Assembly: GCA_049519595.1 (NCBI GenBank)
Contig: JBEKQP010000045.1
Coordinates: 1-27,973 of the forward strand
From: CAWBRT01 sp049519595
Lineage (GTDB): Bacteria > Acidobacteriota > Terriglobia > Terriglobales > Acidobacteriaceae
Reading direction: 5' to 3'
DNA length: 27,973 bases
Shown: positions 23,161-27,973 of the stretch, piece after piece
Position numbering within the stretch: position 1 is the stretch's first letter
How the letters are laid out: each line of letters begins with the position of its first letter
The notes under the pieces: generated by a model
Databases searched by the model: none
The model's input: the letters and a program-made list of their open reading frames with translations, nothing else
Told to the model about the DNA's origin: nothing
Translations under genes and position numbers: made by a program

Positions 23161-23652
23161 CTATTGGCGATACGCGATCGCCTTCTTGAGCGCATCCACA
23201 ATTTCGGAGATGTAATCACGATCACTGCTCGTGAAAGCCCGAACCTCTCCAGATACGCTGTCAAGCACAATCGTGAACTTCGGCCTGGATATCATATTGA
23301 GGAAAGCCCCGAAGATAAACAGGATCAAACCGAAACGGTAAAGCCGCGCAAGAAACGATCCCACCCCGAGTAGATAGCACGCCGTGGGCCACCGGGCCAC
23401 TCCTGTTTTTTCAAGATGCACTCCTCTAACATCTGACATTGCAAAAACTCGTCCCGGCACCGTGAAATGAATATTGGTTACGATGACGGTTCCGTCTTGA
23501 AAAAAAATAGCCTCCGCATCCGGTGGTATGACTACGGGCTTTAAGGCTGTGCCGGAGCCACTCGGGATTTCTGTCTTGCTCTTACCGCATACGTGGCAGA
23601 AATTTCCCTCGTCGTAGACCTCGGTACCGCAATGAATGCAGTGCTGTGCCAT
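23161..23652 (-). CDS. Zinc-ribbon membrane protein (DUF6232-like)
   Basis: A 163-residue protein. The N-terminal zinc ribbon has Cys5, Cys8, Cys19 and Cys22 (HCIHCGTEV, NFCHVCGKSK). A beta-rich segment follows (AIFFQDGTVIVTNIHFTVPGRVFAMSDVRGV), then two hydrophobic helices near 90-122 (ACYLLGVGSFLA and FGLILFIFGAFL), and a C-terminal half resembling DUF6232 (FTIVLDSVSGEVRAF, then ISEIVDALKKAI). No biochemical function is known. It is divergent from the DinB-like gene. Confidence 0.8.
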   Translation of the reverse strand: MAQHCIHCGTEVYDEGNFCHVCGKSKTEIPSGSGTALKPVVIPPDAEAIFFQDGTVIVTNIHFTVPGRVFAMSDVRGVHLEKTGVARWPTACYLLGVGSFLARLYRFGLILFIFGAFLNMISRPKFTIVLDSVSGEVRAFTSSDRDYISEIVDALKKAIAYRQ

Positions 23653-23814
23653 AAACCCCGATGATACTTGAATTCTGAATCAAGGGCGCAAATACCTCGC
23701 CGCAATTTGTCGCACCCGTGCCGGACGAAGCTGTTGCTGGTAGGTTGCGACAGCGTGGTTGGGTCTGGACGCGTTGCGAAAATCCTGCCCAATCGTCCGT
23801 ATAATATAGCAACT

Positions 23815-24363
23815 ATGGCGCTCAAGTTCACGACTTCCTACCTGGAAGATTCTTTGTCGTTGTTTCGTCATTACAAGAAGACTGCCGAAGCAGCGATGGA
23901 ACAGGTCACGGATGAGCAGCTAGTTGCGGTGCTGGACCCGGAGATGAACTGTATTGCCGCTATCGTGAGGCATATGGCGGGGAATATGCGGTCGCGTTGG
24001 ACTGACTTTCTCACCAGCGACGGCGAAAAACCGGATCGTGACCGCGATAGCGAATTTGCAGAGCCTCCATCCGGGCGTAAAGATTTGATGCAGCATTGGG
24101 AGTCAGGTTGGAACTGCCTGTTTTCTGTGCTGGAACCACTTCACCCAGCTGACCTTAGTCGCACGATTACGATCCGGGGCGAAGCTCACTCGGTCATGCA
24201 GGCAATTAACCGGCAGGTTGCCCACTATGCATATCACTGCGGACAAATCGTGTTCCTGGCGAAACACTTTCAACATTTGCGCTGGAAGTCTCTGAGCACG
24301 CCCCGGGGCCAGTCTGCTGAATTCAACCGGCGGGTGAGGGCCGGTGAAGCTAGCCAACGGTGA
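23815..24363 (+). CDS. DinB-like/DUF1572 family protein
   Basis: A 182-residue four-helix-bundle protein of the DinB/YfiT-like superfamily. The likely metal-binding histidines are His53 (IVRHMAGNM), His137 and His141 (QVAHYAYHCGQIV), matching the usual three-His arrangement. The block NMRSRWTDFLTSDGEKPDRDRDSEF is typical of DUF1572. Some relatives are thiol (bacillithiol or mycothiol)-dependent transferases; the substrate here is unknown. The start at 23815 is chosen by homology. A TATAAT at 23800-23805 is only ten bases upstream, so the mRNA may have almost no leader. The frame is open from 23668, but that part is non-homologous. Confidence 0.9.
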   Translation: MALKFTTSYLEDSLSLFRHYKKTAEAAMEQVTDEQLVAVLDPEMNCIAAIVRHMAGNMRSRWTDFLTSDGEKPDRDRDSEFAEPPSGRKDLMQHWESGWNCLFSVLEPLHPADLSRTITIRGEAHSVMQAINRQVAHYAYHCGQIVFLAKHFQHLRWKSLSTPRGQSAEFNRRVRAGEASQR

Positions 24364-24440
24364 CTATCCAGCCCAGCAACAAGGGGTTTAACTACCAGCG
24401 CACGTAACATGCACAATCCGGCCAACAACTTTCACGCCGG

Positions 24441-25553
24441 TTACACTTCCACGTTGTGTTCTGGTGGACGCGAGCGCTCCAGCGCCCACTTCAGCAGGGC
24501 GGCCGCGCGATAGATGCCGTGCACGAACTTGCCGTAGGGCAGCGTCAAAAACAGAGCCATGACGATTCCAAGATGAACCACCAGCAGCGTACCCATCGCC
24601 GCACTCTCGCGCAAAACCAGCAAGAGCAGTCCGCTGATGCTCGCCAGTAAAAGCAGCACGATAAAGGACACATCCATCCCATACTGACTCTCGTCAACGA
24701 TGTCCCGATTGCGGCGCTGCTTCAGCGCGTAAAGGCCGATGGGGCCGATCACCAGCCCGATGCCACCAATCGTGCCGAAGATGACCGGCAAACTGGCATA
24801 GCTATAAGGTCCGTGCCAGCCCAGCACGTAGTAGTAGATAGCGCCCAGCGTGGTGGCTACAAAGCACGACAGAAATCCGTAGAACGTCAGGTGATGGAAC
24901 CAGCGCAGCGATTGCGAGCTCTCTGTTCCCGGGTAGGTGCAGCCCGCCCCGCCGTTGTCCAGATTCTCGAGGCGGAGCACGTCCTTTGCCGCTCTGGTCA
25001 GCGCGGCGGGATTCGCAAGCCCGGAATACGCTTCGCCCACGTTGCGCCAGAAGCGGAGAAATCCGATCAGCAAGGCGAGCACCGCGAACAGCCCAACCGC
25101 AGCGAACATTAGCGTCATGACTTCGTGTGGAATGATCTGATAGGCATCTCCGCCGCGAACCGGCGCCCACAAACGGCCGCCAACGATCGCGCTCGCGGCC
25201 AGCATGAAGCCGATCAGCACCACTGCTGTTAGCAGCGAAACCAGCAGCCCGTTCTTGCGGAACGCTTTAGCCAGCGGGCGCGGCCAGGCATACAGCTCGT
25301 AGGTATAAGCGCGAATCTTAGCCAGCGTCTTTGGCGGGTTGATGTCAAACTCGTGCGGTGGCGCATACTGGCAAGCGTAATAACACTCGCTGCAATTGTG
25401 GCAAAGGTTTGCAAGGTAGTTCAGATCACTCTCTTTGAAAACCAGACGCCTCTCCATCGCCTGCCACACAGCACAATAGCCTTCGCAGTAGCGGCAGGCA
25501 TTGCATACCGTCATCAGGTGCTCGCCTTCGTTCATCAACTCAGTTGGCAGCAT
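24441..25553 (-). CDS. tcuB: Tricarballylate utilization protein TcuB (Fe-S, membrane electron carrier)
   Basis: A 370-residue membrane protein that reoxidises the FAD of TcuA and passes electrons to the membrane. The N-terminus has two 4Fe-4S-type clusters of cysteines: Cys17, 20, 23, 27 (CNACRYCEGYC) and Cys51, 54, 57, 61 (CHNCSECYYAC). About six transmembrane helices follow, with His residues suitable for haem b (SLRWFHHLTFYGF). ATG 25553 is preferred over ATG 25577 because GAGAGGAGG lies nine bases upstream and family members start MLPTELMNEGEHLM. It overlaps the end of tcuA by 14 bases, so the two are coupled. Confidence 0.93.
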   Translation of the reverse strand: MLPTELMNEGEHLMTVCNACRYCEGYCAVWQAMERRLVFKESDLNYLANLCHNCSECYYACQYAPPHEFDINPPKTLAKIRAYTYELYAWPRPLAKAFRKNGLLVSLLTAVVLIGFMLAASAIVGGRLWAPVRGGDAYQIIPHEVMTLMFAAVGLFAVLALLIGFLRFWRNVGEAYSGLANPAALTRAAKDVLRLENLDNGGAGCTYPGTESSQSLRWFHHLTFYGFLSCFVATTLGAIYYYVLGWHGPYSYASLPVIFGTIGGIGLVIGPIGLYALKQRRNRDIVDESQYGMDVSFIVLLLLASISGLLLLVLRESAAMGTLLVVHLGIVMALFLTLPYGKFVHGIYRAAALLKWALERSRPPEHNVEV

Positions 25554-26985
25554 GGTGAGGGGCCTCCTCTCTTCCATCGCGGGGTCCCCGATTCAGGGCT
25601 TGCATGGCTGCCTCCCGGCCGGCGATGCGGCCAAACACTGTCCCGATGGTCACGCCGAAGCCGGCCACGTAACCTTTTCCGAGTATGCTGCCCGCCATAA
25701 TCTCTCCCGCGGCAAAAATATTCTGTGAGCGCTGGTCGTCTTTCATCAACGCCATGGCGTGCTCGTTCACCTTCACGCCCAAATACGTAAACGTCAGTCC
25801 GGGCCGCAGGACATAGGCATAATACGGCGGCTGATCGATGCGCAGCGCCCAATGCGTTTTCTCCGGCCGCAATCCAGAGGTCCGGCAGTCGTCCATGATC
25901 GCGTGATTGAACGTTCCCGGCTGAACCGCGTCGTTGTAAGCCTTGACGGTAGCCACCACCTTTTCCACCGGCAGCTTCACCTGCTTTGCCAACTCGGCGA
26001 TGCTCTGCGCCTTGGCCGGCGGAAAAACCGAGGGCATAAATTTGCCCATTGCCTTGGCGTCGATGATGCAGTAGCCAATCTGCTCCGGTTGTTGTGCCAC
26101 CAGCCGGCCCCAAATGGCATAGCGCTTCGGCCAGAAGTCCTCGCCCTCATCGTAGAAACGCTCGCCGTTTTTGTTCACTACTATGCCCAGCGAGACGCAG
26201 TCGAGCCGGGTGACGATGCCTCCGTCGAACTTCGGCGCGCGGCCATCGATGGCCACACAGTGTCCCTGAGTGGGGTCGCCAATCGACTGCACGCCCAGCT
26301 CGATCAGCCGTTTGAGTACCTTGCCTTTGTTGTAGGGAGTGCCTCGGATCAGAAAGTTATCGGCGGCCGGTCCCCATGCCTCTTTCAGCCACTCCAGGTT
26401 CGATTCGAAGCCGCCGGAAGCGGCCACCAAAACTTTGGCGCCGATCTGCACGGGCTTGCCTTCCACCAACACGCTGGCGCTTTGAAATCGGCCGTCGACC
26501 ACATCGAGGTCTACCACTTCGGCGTTGTAAATGATGCGGATGCCCGCGCGCTCAGCCTTGGCGTAGTATGCGTTCATCATGGCTTTTCCGCCGCCGAGAA
26601 AAAACGCATTGGTGCGGCCCAGGTGGAGCGTGCCGCCCATGGCATGTTGAAAGCGGACTCCATAGCGCTTCATCCACTCGGTGCAGGAGGCCGAAGCGCG
26701 GATCGTCATACGCGCCAGCTGTTCATTGGTCTGGCCTCCGGTCACGCGCAAAATATCGTTGTAGAACTCGTCTTCCGAATAGGCATCGGTCATCACCTCC
26801 GTTGGCGCGTCATGCATGCACCGCAGGTTTCTGGTGTGCCGGCTATTACCGCCGCGGAACTCCTTCGGCGCGCCCTCCAGCACCAGCACGCTGACCCCGC
26901 TTTCGCGTGCGCTCAAGGCCGCAGCCAAAGCCGCATTGCCTCCGCCTATCACCAAGACATCAAATCCCGATAAACCATCCGTCAT
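25540..26985 (-). CDS. tcuA: FAD-dependent tricarballylate dehydrogenase TcuA
   Basis: A 481-residue flavoprotein of the fumarate reductase/succinate dehydrogenase flavoprotein type. In Salmonella, TcuA oxidises tricarballylate to cis-aconitate. The N-terminal Rossmann motif is DVLVIGGGNAALAAALSARE, followed by the TcuA-typical GGNSRHTRNLRCMHDAP. The FAD/substrate-domain ending is present (QNIFAAGEIMAGSILGKGYVAGFG). ATG 26985 has GGGAG six bases upstream, better than ATG 26991, which abuts it. tcuB follows with overlap. The usual transporter TcuC and LysR regulator TcuR are not in this window. Related substrates such as citrate are possible. Confidence 0.93.
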   Translation of the reverse strand: MTDGLSGFDVLVIGGGNAALAAALSARESGVSVLVLEGAPKEFRGGNSRHTRNLRCMHDAPTEVMTDAYSEDEFYNDILRVTGGQTNEQLARMTIRASASCTEWMKRYGVRFQHAMGGTLHLGRTNAFFLGGGKAMMNAYYAKAERAGIRIIYNAEVVDLDVVDGRFQSASVLVEGKPVQIGAKVLVAASGGFESNLEWLKEAWGPAADNFLIRGTPYNKGKVLKRLIELGVQSIGDPTQGHCVAIDGRAPKFDGGIVTRLDCVSLGIVVNKNGERFYDEGEDFWPKRYAIWGRLVAQQPEQIGYCIIDAKAMGKFMPSVFPPAKAQSIAELAKQVKLPVEKVVATVKAYNDAVQPGTFNHAIMDDCRTSGLRPEKTHWALRIDQPPYYAYVLRPGLTFTYLGVKVNEHAMALMKDDQRSQNIFAAGEIMAGSILGKGYVAGFGVTIGTVFGRIAGREAAMQALNRGPRDGREEAPHHAAN

Positions 26986-27111
26986 CGCCATCTCCCGACA
27001 ATTTGTCAGAGGTCAGTACGCAAGTAGAGTAGAGCACAGCTCCGACGCTTCGCGAACAAGACACTACCCCTAGATGAATGTAAGAGTGCTCTTAGCAGTT
27101 TGCGATTACAG

Positions 27112-27973
27112 CTATCCGCCGATTTGAGCCATGGCAAACGGCGTATGCGCGGAGTCCGCATTCAAAAGCCTGTGCTGCGAGGGTTTCTTCCACATGATGT
27201 GATACAGAGCTTCCTTCAGCTTATCGTCATCGCACTGTAGATAGGGCTTAAGATCGACTCCCTCGCCGGCGAACAAACAGCCTTTCGCCACCCCTGAGGC
27301 AGTGACCCTTATGCGGTTGCAACTCTCGCAGAACTCATTCGATATCGGCGTAATCACGCCGATTGTGCCTGCTGCGCCGACAATTTTGAAGTTCCTTGCA
27401 GGGCCTGCCGTATTGCTATGGTCTAGCGGCACGAGAGGATAGCGACGCGCGACTTGTTCAAGGATTTCGTGCCCGGTGACGCAAAGCGACTTCCATCCAG
27501 GTTCCATCCTCGTTGGCATGCATTCGATAAAGCGCACGGTGCAAGGCTTGTGCAGGGTCAGCGCGGCGAACTCCAACACCTCGCCGTCGTTGACTCCCCG
27601 CATCACGACCATATTGATTTTGACCGGAGGAAATCCGGCCTCTTCTGCAGCGGCAATGCCGTCCAGAGCTTTCTTCAGGTCGCCGCCCCGGGTAATCGTC
27701 GCAAAGGTTTCTCGATTGAGCGAGTCCAAACTCACGTTAAGTCTTTGCACTCCGGCGCGGCGAAGGTCCGGGGCCATCTCTCTTAGCAGCAGGCCATTCG
27801 TGGTCAGGACAATTTCCTTTAAGCCGCGAATCGCCGCCAGCATTGCAAGGAAGCCGACAACACCCCGCCGAACAAGTGGCTCTCCTCCGGTGATTCTGAT
27901 CTTTTCTATCCCCAGTGCAACCGATTGGCTGGCGATACGCTGCAGGTGTTCGAAACTTAGTATGTCGTTATGC
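27112..27973 (-). CDS. moaA: GTP 3',8-cyclase MoaA, C-terminal part (cut by right edge)
   Basis: Radical-SAM enzyme of molybdenum cofactor synthesis, converting GTP to the 3',8-cyclo intermediate. The frame is open to the window edge; the N-terminal CxxxCxxC cluster lies outside. Visible blocks: KIRITGGEPLVRRGVVGFLA, EIVLTTNGLLL, LNVSLDSLNRETF, VKINMVVMRGVNDGE, FIECMP, and the second Fe-S site FCESCNRIRVTASGVAKGCLF (Cys, Cys and Cys spaced as in MoaA). The C-terminus ends in Gly-Gly (MAQIGG), the essential tail that inserts into the active site. It is upstream of tcuA on the same strand, separated by 126 bp. Confidence 0.97.
   Translation of the reverse strand, partial: HNDILSFEHLQRIASQSVALGIEKIRITGGEPLVRRGVVGFLAMLAAIRGLKEIVLTTNGLLLREMAPDLRRAGVQRLNVSLDSLNRETFATITRGGDLKKALDGIAAAEEAGFPPVKINMVVMRGVNDGEVLEFAALTLHKPCTVRFIECMPTRMEPGWKSLCVTGHEILEQVARRYPLVPLDHSNTAGPARNFKIVGAAGTIGVITPISNEFCESCNRIRVTASGVAKGCLFAGEGVDLKPYLQCDDDKLKEALYHIMWKKPSQHRLLNADSAHTPFAMAQIGG

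Noticed and set aside
25759..26973. 404-residue plus-strand open frame
   Set aside because: It is antisense to tcuA, arises from its codon bias, and its translation shows no family features while the opposite strand is clearly TcuA.

Overview
The window looks like a chromosomal segment of a free-living Gram-negative bacterium, most likely an acidobacterium (Terriglobia / Acidobacteriaceae-like). This placement rests on family resemblance: a cupin with the metal-ligand spacing of the Granulicella/Acidobacterium hydroxynitrile lyases, an ECF-sigma gene set with small membrane proteins, and dispersed hairpin repeats of the kind common in that phylum. I could run no search, so the taxonomy is inference. 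There is no insertion sequence, integrase, phage gene or CRISPR array. The mix is housekeeping genes with many small accessory operons.

Layout. 1-2852: tail of a transglutaminase-like protein, then tex. 3114-6314 (all minus): a redox/detoxification operon in the order Zn alcohol dehydrogenase, a degraded AraC/RibD composite, aldo/keto reductase, hydroxynitrile-lyase-type cupin. It is preceded by a 21-bp-phased repeat that looks like an AraC-family operator. 6674-7261 (minus): the most notable gene, a thioredoxin-TPR protein whose reading frame is interrupted only by a TGA, exactly where the first Cys of the CxxC redox motif should be. A perfect 7-bp hairpin follows at the distance expected of a bacterial SECIS element, so it is a strong selenoprotein candidate (U-G-G-C). 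7472-8934: PEBP (YbhB), a small glycine-rich membrane protein and a YbaK-type deacylase. 9224-12903 (minus): an SLC13/DASS transporter, a C_GCAxxG_C_C cysteine protein and a TauE/SafE permease.

13186-17217 (plus): ECF sigma factor, overlapping anti-sigma, Spy/CnrX-like periplasmic Met/Gly-rich protein, an integral membrane methyltransferase with a His/Met-rich extracytoplasmic tail, and a Tat-exported di-haem split-Soret cytochrome c-like protein. This reads as an envelope or metal/redox stress module. It faces a secreted four-domain rhodanese (17331-19031) with one catalytic Cys. 19403-21945: an EmrB-type drug efflux pump divergent from its TetR regulator, with tandem palindromic operators between them. 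22177-24363: L,D-transpeptidase, tRNA-Cys(GCA), a zinc-ribbon membrane protein and a DinB-like protein. 24441-26985 (minus): tcuA-tcuB for tricarballylate/citrate-type oxidation. 27112-end: moaA, cut by the window edge.

Sulfur and thiol/selenol redox chemistry recurs (TauE, rhodanese, two C_GCAxxG_C_C-fold proteins, the Sec-thioredoxin candidate, an SLC13 anion carrier), but these are separate transcription units and a joint pathway is only a hypothesis.
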